NCBI GenBank assembly: GCA_038961845.1
Contig: CP152408.1
Coordinates: 4,030,001-4,094,000, forward strand
Source of the DNA: Xylophilus sp. GW821-FHT01B05
GTDB lineage: Bacteria; Pseudomonadota; Gammaproteobacteria; Burkholderiales; Burkholderiaceae_C
Length of the DNA: 64,000 nt
Direction of reading: 5' to 3'
Below, one piece after another: positions 53,980 through 64,000 of the stretch; positions within the stretch are counted from its first letter, which is position 1; the number at the start of each line of letters is the position of its first letter. The notes beneath the pieces are model-generated. The model was not told the origin of the DNA. It did not search any database and worked only from the letters and a program-made list of their open reading frames with translations. A program made the position numbers and the translations under genes.

Positions 53980-54621
53980 ATGCACGACGCCACCAGCCAG
54001 TTATCCCGATTCAGGCTCGCTATAGCGCCTGGCGTACCCTCATCGCATCTATCGGCACTGCTCGCGCTGCAACGCGCGGAAGAGCCGGACATCGCCATCG
54101 CGTTTTTTGAGGTCACAGTTGAGAACCTGCATACGGGCCTCCACGAAGGTCGCTACGACGCAGGTCTCTCGCTTCGGGAAGTAAGCGACCCGTTCCTGAA
54201 AAGCCAACCGCTGTGGAGCGAAGACATGGCCGTTGCGCTTCCATTGCGCTTCCCGTTGCTGGACAAGGGGAAGCTCACGGTCGCCGATCTGCTGAACCGC
54301 CCACTGTTTCGCTGGCAGGCAGAGGCCTGCCCCTTGTTGGATCAGCGGCTGTCTGCCCTTATACCTGCGGACGAGCGAGACATTCAGCACGTGACGTCCT
54401 TCGAGATGATGGCGCTATGGGTCGCGGCCGGTTATGGAATCGGCGTATCTGCGGGATCACGCATTGAGCATGCTCATAGGTGGGGAATCGCCATGCGTCC
54501 GCTTGGCGACGGCCCTTACAAGATCGTGACGCACCTGCAGCAGCCCAACGAACCTGCTAACGCCATTTCAGAGCGGTTCGAGCGTAGAGCCCTGCAGGTC
54601 GCCAAGTATGCTGCAGCTTAG
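53980..54621 (+). CDS. LysR-type effector-binding domain protein lacking a DNA-binding domain
   Basis: The 213-residue protein begins MHDATSQLSRFRLAIAPGVP after GGGGGCTC. It corresponds to the LysR effector domain alone (LSALLALQRAEEPDIAIAFF, then AVALPLRFPLLDKGKLTVAD) and has no helix-turn-helix. An earlier TTG at 53968 adds only four residues. It is unlikely to be the tail of a broken gene, because an ATG, a ribosome site and an XRE-linked promoter region precede it. It may work by binding an effector and titrating or pairing with another LysR protein. Confidence 0.82.
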   Translation: MHDATSQLSRFRLAIAPGVPSSHLSALLALQRAEEPDIAIAFFEVTVENLHTGLHEGRYDAGLSLREVSDPFLKSQPLWSEDMAVALPLRFPLLDKGKLTVADLLNRPLFRWQAEACPLLDQRLSALIPADERDIQHVTSFEMMALWVAAGYGIGVSAGSRIEHAHRWGIAMRPLGDGPYKIVTHLQQPNEPANAISERFERRALQVAKYAAA

Positions 54622-54713
54622 TTGCGCCCGATGGGCTGCCTACGCCGATCAAATCCTCGGAGACGCGACTCCCCACATTCACAATCGGTGGAAGATGCAG
54701 GCGGCGCCGATTT

Positions 54714-54740
54714 AGCGTGGGGGCACAAGGCCCCCACGCT
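54714..54740. terminator. Bidirectional terminator between the effector-domain gene and the integrase
   Basis: AGCGTGGGGGC and GCCCCCACGCT pair over 11 bases around the loop ACAAG. It separates two convergent genes. The T-run is short, so efficiency is uncertain. Confidence 0.6.
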
Positions 54741-54751
54741 AGCTTTGGCCC

Positions 54752-56686
54752 TTACGCACCGTCGAGCACCACCACGCCGTCAACCAACCGGCGAACGCTC
54801 TGCCGCACCTCCTCGGGAATGGGGCGAGACGAGACGGTCTCCGGGACGTCCACATGCTGCTTACCGGCTGCGATAACCTGGACCACCGTGCCCAGATTGC
54901 TTGGCGTCACCAAATCGATGGCCGCGCGATCGCCCAGGTCCGGGTGTGGCCGGGTCAACATGCGGTAAAGCTCCCACGGATCCGCTTGCGGACACTGGCG
55001 CATGAGTACCTGGGCCAGCTTGTGCTTGAGCGGCACCAGTTGCCAATCGGGAACTCGTTGCCCCCGGTTGCCCAAGCTGATGGACAGCAGTTTGCCGGCC
55101 TTCAACTCGCGGTTGATCTGGTCTTTGGACTTCCCTGCCAGCTTGCCGAACAGCGGCACCGGCAGGCAGCTCGGCGACTCGTAGATGGCCAGCATCTCTT
55201 CGCGCTCGCGCTGGATTGCGGACACTTCCGGTTCCGGGGGCCGCGTGGGTGGTGGAGGCACCTGGGACAGCCGCTGAAACCTAATGCCTGCATCGTTCGG
55301 CATCATGACGATGGGAGCTGCCACCACAGGCGGCACAGAGGCTTCAGGGGGCACAGCGACGGTGGCAGCAGGCTCTTCCTCTTCTGCCATCGCCGGCACC
55401 CCCTCGATACGAATGGTGAGGTGAGCGCTGGCCGCTTCCACCTGGCCCTGTTCAAGCAGGTCGAGGCGGTCGGCCCAGTCCTGCATCATCCTGCGGCGCG
55501 GTTCCACATACTTGGCGTGGTTGTAGGCCGAACTTACCTTGTTCGGGTCCGAGTGCGAAAGCTGCGCATCCACCCAAATCTTGGGGTAGCCAATCTCGTT
55601 GAGCGCCGTCGAAATCGTTCCGCGGATGCCGTGGCCGGTAAGTTGGTCCTCGTAGCCCATCCGCTTCAAGGCGGCATTGAGGGTGTTCTCGCTGATGCGC
55701 TTCTTGAGTTCGCTGCGATGCGCCAGCAGGTGGCGCTGGGCCGGCCGCATCACCCCCAGAAGGTAGCTCACGATCTCGATGGCTTGAAGGGACAGCGGCA
55801 CGATGTAGGGCGGCACATCCTGGGGACGCTTGCCGGCCTTGCGCATCTCGTCCTGAAGCTGTTTGACGATCTGGGGCGGGATGATCCAGAGGCCGCGGTC
55901 CAGGTCGAACTGATCCGGGGTCGCCAGCCGCAGCTCGCCGGTTCGCACCCCGGTGAGGAACAGCAGCCGGATGCCGAGCTGGGTCTGCCAGCCACGCGGG
56001 TTGTAGAGCCGGAGCTTCTGGAGGAATTCGGGCAGCTCGGGCAGATGCAAGTACGGGTTGTGGGTCACCGGAGGCTTGGGCTCCGCCACCACATCCAGGT
56101 CAGAAGCCGGATTGGCCTCCAGCCCCTCGACTATCACGAGGGCATAGCGGAACAACTGGCTCAACCAGGTGCGAACCTTTTCTGCCGTGGTGAAGGCCTT
56201 GCGTTCCTCGATCCTTGCCAGGACGCCCAGAAGCTGGGGCCGGCGAATGTCGTAGATCGACATCTTCCCGAAGGTGGGCAGCACATCCTTGCCGAAAATC
56301 CGCAGGAGCTGCGAGAGGGTGCTTTGACGACCCTCCTTGAGTTCCTTGCGCCGATGCTCGACCCAGGCATCGAAGACTGCCTTGAACGTGTAGTCGGCCG
56401 CCAGCTTCACGGCATGGCGCTTCTGCTTGCGGTCGGTGTGAGGGTTGATGCCCTTGGCCAGGAGTGCTCGGGCTTCGTCGCGCAAGGTACGCGCTTCGCG
56501 CAGGCCGATCTCGGGGTAGTTGCCCAGGGAGATGCGCTTTTGCTTGCCGAGCCAGTAGTAGCGCAGGTGCCACGATTTGCCGCCGGTAGGGGCAACCACC
56601 AGGCCGAGGCCATCGGTATCGGGGAGGCTGTAGGTTTTGTCAGCGGCCTTGGCTTGCCGCACAGTCAGATCAGAAAGTGCCATCAT
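54752..56686 (-). CDS. Tyrosine recombinase / integrase (P4-type, with long C-terminal extension)
   Basis: The 644-residue protein has an N-terminal DUF4102-type DNA-binding part (1-90: SLPDTDGLGLVVAPTGGKSW), a core-binding helical region and the catalytic domain. The tetrad can be read as Arg248 (TGVRTGELRL), His352 and Arg355 (GHGIRG), His378 (QLSH) and Tyr388 (SSAYNH). About 250 residues follow the Tyr: a Pro/Ala-rich linker and a further folded segment near 500-640. This extension is longer than in ordinary P4 integrases. AGGAG precedes ATG 56686. It lies 225 bp from the 3' end of tRNA-Gly, pointing away, as in integrated islands. Confidence 0.93.
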   Translation of the reverse strand: MMALSDLTVRQAKAADKTYSLPDTDGLGLVVAPTGGKSWHLRYYWLGKQKRISLGNYPEIGLREARTLRDEARALLAKGINPHTDRKQKRHAVKLAADYTFKAVFDAWVEHRRKELKEGRQSTLSQLLRIFGKDVLPTFGKMSIYDIRRPQLLGVLARIEERKAFTTAEKVRTWLSQLFRYALVIVEGLEANPASDLDVVAEPKPPVTHNPYLHLPELPEFLQKLRLYNPRGWQTQLGIRLLFLTGVRTGELRLATPDQFDLDRGLWIIPPQIVKQLQDEMRKAGKRPQDVPPYIVPLSLQAIEIVSYLLGVMRPAQRHLLAHRSELKKRISENTLNAALKRMGYEDQLTGHGIRGTISTALNEIGYPKIWVDAQLSHSDPNKVSSAYNHAKYVEPRRRMMQDWADRLDLLEQGQVEAASAHLTIRIEGVPAMAEEEEPAATVAVPPEASVPPVVAAPIVMMPNDAGIRFQRLSQVPPPPTRPPEPEVSAIQREREEMLAIYESPSCLPVPLFGKLAGKSKDQINRELKAGKLLSISLGNRGQRVPDWQLVPLKHKLAQVLMRQCPQADPWELYRMLTRPHPDLGDRAAIDLVTPSNLGTVVQVIAAGKQHVDVPETVSSRPIPEEVRQSVRRLVDGVVVLDGA

Positions 56687-56843
56687 CGAAGCTCCTAAGT
56701 CTTGGACTTAGGCCCGATGCTGCTGGTCATCCCGATCCAACCCCAGCAACAACCCGGAACCGGAACCACCCGCATTCTTTGGCCTTGTTTTTGGCCTCAA
56801 AAACGCTGGCTGTCGGTGGATTCCAGTGGCTTTTGCTGGAATG

Positions 56844-56870
56844 AAAAAAGGAGCCGAAGCTCCTCTTTTC
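56844..56870 (-). terminator. Intrinsic terminator after tRNA-Gly
   Basis: AGGAGC-CGAA-GCTCCT (56849-56864) is a 6-bp stem. On the minus strand it is followed by six T's, matching a terminator for tRNA-Gly; on the plus strand it is followed by CTTTT. Confidence 0.75.
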
Positions 56871-56911
56871 AACGACTTACAGCCCCCAGTGGAAGTCTGT
56901 AGATCTTAAAT

Positions 56912-56987
56912 TGGAGCGGGAAAAGAGTCTCGAACTCTCGACCTCAACCTTGGCAAGGTTGCGCTCTACCAACTGAGCTATTCCCGC
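56912..56987 (-). tRNA. tRNA-Gly (anticodon GCC)
   Basis: The minus strand begins GCGGGAATAGCTCAGTTGGT and ends with the T-loop TTCGAGA and TCCA. The anticodon loop is TTGCCAA, so the anticodon is GCC. All arms pair and the length is 76 with CCA encoded. Its 3' end faces the integrase and is the probable attachment site. No second copy of its last 28 bases was seen elsewhere in the window. Confidence 0.96.
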
Positions 56988-57094
56988 ATCTGCTGCATTC
57001 AACTTTTTAACGTCGTTTGCTGCAACGAATCGAATTCTAGCGTACTTTTTGGCCGTTTTCAGACCCCATGCCATACGCCTTTAAAAAAGTGGCC

Positions 57095-59527
<2,433 letters not shown>

Positions 59528-59661
59528 GAAAATCCTTTGATTGACCCGCTCCATATGGCCGGAGTGGCGAGGTTTTCAATACGCCAGCGACCAGAAGAGC
59601 AGAGGAAACATCGCGGCCCCCGCAACGCAGCCCAATCAAGGGCTGCAGCTACGGAGCAGCG

Positions 59662-60927
59662 TCAGGCTTTCTTCGCCGACTCTCGGTACAACAGCAATGG
59701 CGGCTTGTTTTCGTCGATGGTCGACTCGTCTACCACCACCTTGTCGACATTGTGGGTGTGGGGCAACTCATACATCGTATCGAGCAGTGACTGCTCCAGG
59801 ATGGAGCGCAGCCCACGCGCGCCAGTCTTGCGGGCCAGCGCCTTTTTGGCAATGGCCTTGAGTGCGGCTGGCCGCACCTCCAGGTCCACGCCTTCCATGG
59901 AAAACAGCTTGCTGTACTGCTTCACCAGCGCGTTCTTGGGTTCGGTAAGGATCTGGACCAGGGCGTCTTCGCTCAGCTCGGCCAGAGTCGCCACCACAGG
60001 CATGCGGCCGACCAGTTCCGGGATCAAGCCGAACTTGATCAGATCTTCCGGCTCGACCTCCTTGAACACCTCGGTCAGCGCCCGCTGCTGCTTGCTGCGG
60101 ACCGAAGCGCCAAAACCGATGCCCGAGGCCTCTGTGCGGCCTTCGATCACCTTTTCCAGGCCAGAGAAGGCACCGCCGCAGATGAACAAGATGTTGGTCG
60201 TGTCGATCTGCAGGAAGTCCTGGTTCGGGTGCTTGCGCCCGCCTTGCGGCGGAATGCTGGCCATGGTGCCTTCGATCAGCTTCAGCAGGGCCTGCTGCAC
60301 CCCTTCCCCGGACACGTCACGGGTGATGGAAGGGTTGTCCGACTTGCGCGAAATCTTGTCGATCTCGTCGATATACACGATGCCGCGCTGGGCGCGCTCA
60401 ACCTCATAGTTGCAGCTTTGCAGCAGCTTCTGGACGATGTTTTCGACATCCTCGCCAACATAGCCGGCTTCGGTCAGCGTGGTGGCGTCGGCCATCACGA
60501 ACGGCACATCAAGCATGCGCGCCAGCGTCTGCGCGAGTAGTGTCTTGCCAGAGCCGGTCGGGCCGATCAGCAAGATGTTGCTCTTGGCAAGCTCGACATC
60601 TTCCTTCTTCGACTTTTCCTTGTGCCGCAGCCGCTTGTAGTGGTTGTACACCGCCACCGCCAGCGTGCGCTTGGCGACTTCTTGACCAATGACGTAGTTG
60701 TCGAGATTGGTCTTGATTTCGATAGGCGTCGGCAGGTCGCTGCGCGGCTCCTTGGTGACATCGGCGTCAGGCAACTCATCACGAATGATTTCATTGCAGA
60801 GGTCTATGCACTCATCGCAGATGAAAACAGAAGGACCGGCGATCAGCTTCTTCACCTCGTGCTGGCTTTTGCCGCAAAAGGAGCAGTAAAGGGTTTTCTC
60901 GCTGGAGGAGCCTTTTTTCTCGGCCAT
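59662..60927 (-). CDS. clpX: ClpX, ATP-binding subunit of ClpXP protease
   Basis: The 421-residue protein has the N-terminal zinc-binding domain with Cys15, Cys18, Cys37 and Cys40, Walker A GPTGSGKT (122-129), the IGF-type ClpP-docking loop region and sensor elements including [13 protein letters not shown]. It unfolds tagged substrates for ClpP encoded upstream. Confidence 0.97.
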   Translation of the reverse strand: MAEKKGSSSEKTLYCSFCGKSQHEVKKLIAGPSVFICDECIDLCNEIIRDELPDADVTKEPRSDLPTPIEIKTNLDNYVIGQEVAKRTLAVAVYNHYKRLRHKEKSKKEDVELAKSNILLIGPTGSGKTLLAQTLARMLDVPFVMADATTLTEAGYVGEDVENIVQKLLQSCNYEVERAQRGIVYIDEIDKISRKSDNPSITRDVSGEGVQQALLKLIEGTMASIPPQGGRKHPNQDFLQIDTTNILFICGGAFSGLEKVIEGRTEASGIGFGASVRSKQQRALTEVFKEVEPEDLIKFGLIPELVGRMPVVATLAELSEDALVQILTEPKNALVKQYSKLFSMEGVDLEVRPAALKAIAKKALARKTGARGLRSILEQSLLDTMYELPHTHNVDKVVVDESTIDENKPPLLLYRESAKKA

Positions 60928-60969
60928 GGACGCTATGCCTGAAGAGGGGATGGGGACATGATAACGAAA

Positions 60970-61005
60970 TAAAAAACGGCGCTTTCCAGAGGGAAAACGC
61001 CGTTT
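60970..61005 (-). terminator. Intrinsic terminator after clpP
   Basis: AAACGGCG and CGCCGTTT form an 8-bp stem with an additional inner TTTCC/GGAAA pairing. On the minus strand it ends in a T-run. It lies between clpP and clpX, so clpX is partly uncoupled from clpP. Confidence 0.8.
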
Positions 61006-61024
61006 GGACGCCTGCGGCGGTATT

Positions 61025-61633
61025 TCAGCTGCGCTTGGAGATCACTTGATCGACGATGCCGTAGTCCTTGGCTTCGTCAGCGGTGAGGAAGTAGTCGCGC
61101 TCGGTGTCGGACTTGACCTTCTCCAGCGGCTGGCCGGTGCGCTCAGCCAGGATGCGGTTCATCTGGTCCTTGGTGCGCAGGATGTCGCGCGCATGGATTT
61201 CGATGTCGGTGGCCTGGCCTCGTGCGCCGCCCAGCACCTGGTGAATCATGACCTTCGAATTGGGCAGCGAGAAGCGCTTGCCCTTTTCACCAGCCGCCAG
61301 CAGGAAGGCGCCCATGCTGGCCGCAAAGCCGATGCACAGCGTAGACACGGCTGGTTTGATGAACTGCATGGTGTCGTAGATCGCCATGCCAGCGCTCACA
61401 CTGCCGCCCGGGGAGTTGATATAGAAGGAGATGTCCTTGTCGGGATTCTCGCTCTCCAGGAACAACAGCTGCGCCACCACGAGGTTGGCCGTCTGGTCGT
61501 TGACTTCACCAACCAGGAAGATCACCCGCTCTTTGAGCAGGCGGGAATAGATGTCGTAAGAACGCTCGCCACGGCCGGACTGCTCGATCACCATCGGCAC
61601 CATGCCGAGGCCTTGGGTTTCCAGTGCACTCAT
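61025..61633 (-). CDS. clpP: ClpP, proteolytic subunit of ClpXP
   Basis: The 202-residue protein starts at ATG 61633, the family start. It has the catalytic triad Ser106 (FAASMGAF), His131 (VMIHQV) and Asp180 (TERDYF), and the expected length. It assembles into the tetradecameric chamber fed by ClpX. Confidence 0.97.
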   Translation of the reverse strand: MSALETQGLGMVPMVIEQSGRGERSYDIYSRLLKERVIFLVGEVNDQTANLVVAQLLFLESENPDKDISFYINSPGGSVSAGMAIYDTMQFIKPAVSTLCIGFAASMGAFLLAAGEKGKRFSLPNSKVMIHQVLGGARGQATDIEIHARDILRTKDQMNRILAERTGQPLEKVKSDTERDYFLTADEAKDYGIVDQVISKRS

Positions 61634-61670
61634 GATTTCTCCTGGGAAAGGAATACTGTAGCGAAAATGA

Positions 61671-61704
61671 CGTGGGGCTTGTGCCGCAAAGCACAAGCCC
61701 CACG
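61671..61704. terminator. Long hairpin between tig and clpP
   Basis: CGTGGGGCTTGTGC and GCACAAGCCCCACG are perfect 14-base complementary arms around CGCAAA. On the minus strand only TCATTTT follows, so termination may be partial and let some tig transcript reach clpP. It could also be a strong RNA-stability structure. Confidence 0.65.
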
Positions 61705-61734
61705 CAGCATCCGGTCAAGCCGGATTGCAGAAAA

Positions 61735-63048
61735 TCAGCCCTGCTGACCCATCAGCTCGTCAAACGCCACGGTCTTTTCGCTGACCTTGGCCTTGCCCAG
61801 CACGAAATCGGTGACGTTGTTTTCGATCACAACAGCTTCGACTTCAGCCAGGCGCTGGCGGTCGCCCTGGTACCAGCGCACGACATCAGCCGGCTTTTCG
61901 TAGCTGGCGGCCAGCTCATCGATGTGCGCCTTGATCTGCTCGGGCTTGGCCTGCAGGCTGTTGGCACGCACCAGCTCAGCCACAACCAGGCCCAGGCGCA
62001 CGCGGCGCTCGGCTTGGGGGCGGAACACTTCGTCAGGGATCGGGGCCTTGTCGGCGTCCTTGATGCCGCGCTGCTTCAGGTCGGCGCGAGCGCCTTCGAT
62101 CATGCGCTCGACTTCAGCCTGCACGCTGGCCTTGGGCAAGTCCAGCTCAGCCTTGGCGACCAGTGCGTCCATCACGGACTGCTTGTTGCGGGCCAGCACG
62201 CGGAACTTCACTTCGCGCTCAAGATTTTTCTTGATGTCAGCACGCAGGCCGTCGACCGTGCCGTCGGCAATGCCCAGCGACTTGGCCAGCAGGTCATTGA
62301 TTTCAGGCAGATGGGCGGCTTCGATCTTGTTGACGGTCACTAGGAAGTCAGCCTGCTTACCGGCCACGTCCTTGCCGTGATAGTCCTCAGGGAAAGCCAG
62401 CGGGAAAGTCTTGCTTTCGCCGGCCTTCAGGCCGCGCACGGCTTCTTCGAATTCCTTGAGCATCTGGCCTTCGCCAACCAGGAACTGGAAGGCTTCAGCC
62501 TTGCCGCCCTGGAAGGTTTCGCCATCGATCTTGCCTTCGAAGTCAACGGTCACGCGGTCGCCGTCTTGCGCACCTGCATCTTGGGCACGCTGGGCGAAGC
62601 TGCGGCGCTGCTTGCGCAGGATGTCCAGGGTACGGTCGATGGCGCTGTCGTCCACTTCGGCGTTGAGCTTTTCAACTTCAGCATCAGACAGGTCGGCGAT
62701 CTTGACTTCCGGATAGACCTCGAACACCGCGTCGAAAGTCAGTTCGCCCTCGGGCGCGCCGTCCTTTTCGGTGATGGTGGGCTGGCCGGCCACGCGCAGT
62801 TGCGCTTCGTTGGCAGCAGCGGCGAAAGCCTGACCGACCTTGTCGTTCATGACTTCGTATTGCACCGAGTAGCCATAGCGCTGGGCCACGACGTTCATCG
62901 GCACCTTGCCTGGACGGAAACCGTCCATCTTGATGGTGCGGGCGAGGCGCTTCAGGCGCACATCAACTTCGGACTGGATCGTGGCGACGGGCAGCGTCAG
63001 CGTGATCTTGCGCTCCAGCTTTTCGAGGGTTTCCACATTGACGGCCAT
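61735..63048 (-). CDS. tig: Trigger factor
   Basis: The 437-residue protein starts [20 protein letters not shown] after AAAGGAGCAGAAC. It has the ribosome-binding motif region near FRPGKVP, the FKBP-like domain (about 155-245) and the helical C-terminal chaperone domain. It is the ribosome-associated chaperone and prolyl isomerase. The order tig-clpP-clpX-lon is the usual one in Burkholderiales. Confidence 0.96.
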   Translation of the reverse strand: MAVNVETLEKLERKITLTLPVATIQSEVDVRLKRLARTIKMDGFRPGKVPMNVVAQRYGYSVQYEVMNDKVGQAFAAAANEAQLRVAGQPTITEKDGAPEGELTFDAVFEVYPEVKIADLSDAEVEKLNAEVDDSAIDRTLDILRKQRRSFAQRAQDAGAQDGDRVTVDFEGKIDGETFQGGKAEAFQFLVGEGQMLKEFEEAVRGLKAGESKTFPLAFPEDYHGKDVAGKQADFLVTVNKIEAAHLPEINDLLAKSLGIADGTVDGLRADIKKNLEREVKFRVLARNKQSVMDALVAKAELDLPKASVQAEVERMIEGARADLKQRGIKDADKAPIPDEVFRPQAERRVRLGLVVAELVRANSLQAKPEQIKAHIDELAASYEKPADVVRWYQGDRQRLAEVEAVVIENNVTDFVLGKAKVSEKTVAFDELMGQQG

Positions 63049-63106
63049 GTTCTGCTCCTTTGAGATCGGCGGCAGGCCATCTCGCCTACCTATCTGGAAT
63101 ATTGCT

Positions 63107-63193
63107 TGGTGCGCGGGGGGGGACTCGAACCCCCACACCATTGCTGGCGTCAGGACCTAAACCTGGTGCGTCTACCAATTTCGCCACCCGCGC
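63107..63193 (-). tRNA. tRNA-Leu (anticodon UAG)
   Basis: The minus strand begins GCGCGGGTGGCGAAATTGGT and ends in the T-arm GTTCGAGTC and ACCA. The anticodon loop TTTAGGT gives anticodon TAG. The long variable arm is typical for leucine tRNAs; length 87 with CCA. Confidence 0.95.
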
Positions 63194-63257
63194 AATGTTC
63201 CCAAGGCACGCGGCAGCCGGTCAGGCCGCGCGCATGCAATTTGGTCAACCCGCTATT

Positions 63258-64000
63258 TTAGCCCGATGTGAGAGCTGTTTCCGCGGAAGGGGGTTCGCGC
63301 TTGATACGAAACCATGCCGCATACATCGCCGGCAGGGCCAGCAAGGTGAGCACGGTGGCCACAATCAGCCCGCCCATGATGGCCACGGCCATGGGGCCCC
63401 AGAACACGCTGCGCGAGAGCGGAATCATGGCCAGGACCGCCGCAGCGGCAGTCAGCACGATGGGCCGCAGCCGGCGCACAGCGGATTCGACGATGGCATC
63501 CCAGGCCGGCACGCCGCGGGCGCGTTCTTGCTCGATCTGGTCAATCAGGATCACCGAATTGCGCTGGATCATGCCCATCAGCGCGATCACCCCAAGCAGC
63601 GCGACAAAGCCAAACGGGCGATTCAGCAACAGCAGCGCAGCTGCAACGCCGGCAATACCCAGCGGCCCGGTCAGGAACACCAGTACGGCGCGACTGAAGC
63701 TGTGCAACTGCAGCATCAGCAGAGTGAACACGACGAACAGCATGACGGGCGCACCCGCCACGATGGACGCCGAGCCCTTGCTGCTTTCCTCCACCGCGCC
63801 GGCGACCTCGATGCGGTAGCCGGTGCGGCCCTCGGCATGCCATTGCGCTTCCAGCTTGCGCAGGGCGGGCAGCAGTTCGTTGGTGACGGTGGCGCCCTGC
63901 ATGCCCTCCACCGTATCGGCCTGCACGGTGATGCCGTACTCGCGGTTCTCGCGCCACATCACGCCGTATTCCCAGCCCAGTACCGGCTTGGCGATCTGCG
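63258..64000 (-). CDS. RND-family efflux permease, C-terminal part
   Basis: Only the last 247 or so residues lie in the window. They include the porter-domain end and membrane helices with APVMLFVVFTLLMLQLHSFS, GVIALMGMIQRNSVILIDQI and AVLAMIPLSRSVFWGPMAVA, the helix 10-12 signature of AcrB/MdtB-type transporters. The inner-membrane pump works with a periplasmic adaptor and an outer membrane channel, both outside the window. Confidence 0.92.
   Translation of the reverse strand, partial: QIAKPVLGWEYGVMWRENREYGITVQADTVEGMQGATVTNELLPALRKLEAQWHAEGRTGYRIEVAGAVEESSKGSASIVAGAPVMLFVVFTLLMLQLHSFSRAVLVFLTGPLGIAGVAAALLLLNRPFGFVALLGVIALMGMIQRNSVILIDQIEQERARGVPAWDAIVESAVRRLRPIVLTAAAAVLAMIPLSRSVFWGPMAVAIMGGLIVATVLTLLALPAMYAAWFRIKREPPSAETALTSG

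Overview
The window looks like a chromosomal segment of a high-GC beta-proteobacterium of the order Burkholderiales, probably Comamonadaceae or a relative. I base this on the housekeeping block tig-clpP-clpX-lon, the many Bug-type (tripartite tricarboxylate) periplasmic receptors and the general style of the proteins. This assignment is inference; no 16S gene is present.

Right end (about 56.9-64 kb) is core genome: tRNA-Gly(GCC), lon, clpX, clpP, tig, tRNA-Leu(UAG) and the 3' part of an RND efflux permease, all on the minus strand. Immediately left of the 3' end of tRNA-Gly lies a large tyrosine recombinase (54752-56686) transcribed away from the tRNA, which is the classic layout of an integrated genomic island. 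Everything to its left may be island cargo. The second attachment site was not seen and would be outside the window.

Part A (1-35.4 kb) is a catabolic cluster for an unidentified organic acid or alcohol that is activated to a CoA thioester. It holds a BadI/MenB-like ring hydrolase (cut by the window edge), two class III CoA-transferases, two enoyl-CoA hydratase/SDR-type beta-oxidation enzymes, a 3-hydroxyacyl-CoA dehydrogenase, a thiolase and a membrane transhydrogenase (pntAB). It also has a GMC alcohol dehydrogenase, an aldehyde dehydrogenase, a Zn alcohol dehydrogenase and an MmgE/PrpD protein. Uptake genes are a TRAP transporter, four Bug receptors, an MFS permease and an ABC-type binding protein. 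Two regulatory layers can be read from the DNA. A sigma-54 activator (1767-3497) sits among seven good -24/-12 promoters. Two paralogous LysR regulators each end on a TTCAC-N5-GTGA(A/C) operator, and a third copy of that operator lies elsewhere; all three sit at the same distance (44-45 bp) from a -10-like element in front of a Bug gene.

Part B (33-38.8 kb) is a scar zone: a frameshifted 3-hydroxyisobutyrate dehydrogenase, a frameshifted carboxymuconolactone decarboxylase and a decayed IS3-type transposase. Within it lies an intact 622-codon gene that I read as an orphan Cas12m-like (type V-M / V-U1) effector with a His-Asp-Asp RuvC site. No CRISPR array or cas1/cas2 was found next to it. This is the most interesting object in the window.

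Part C (38.8-52.4 kb) is an oxidative periplasmic set: two PQQ-type dehydrogenases, Tat- or Sec-exported hydrolases and reductases, and a cupin/CMD/alcohol dehydrogenase operon. A LysR pair sits between the two operons, and each operon carries a shared ATTCATGAA-type operator. Part D (52.6-56.7 kb) has visibly lower GC and carries a LysR gene, an XRE gene, a LysR-like protein lacking its DNA-binding domain, and the integrase.
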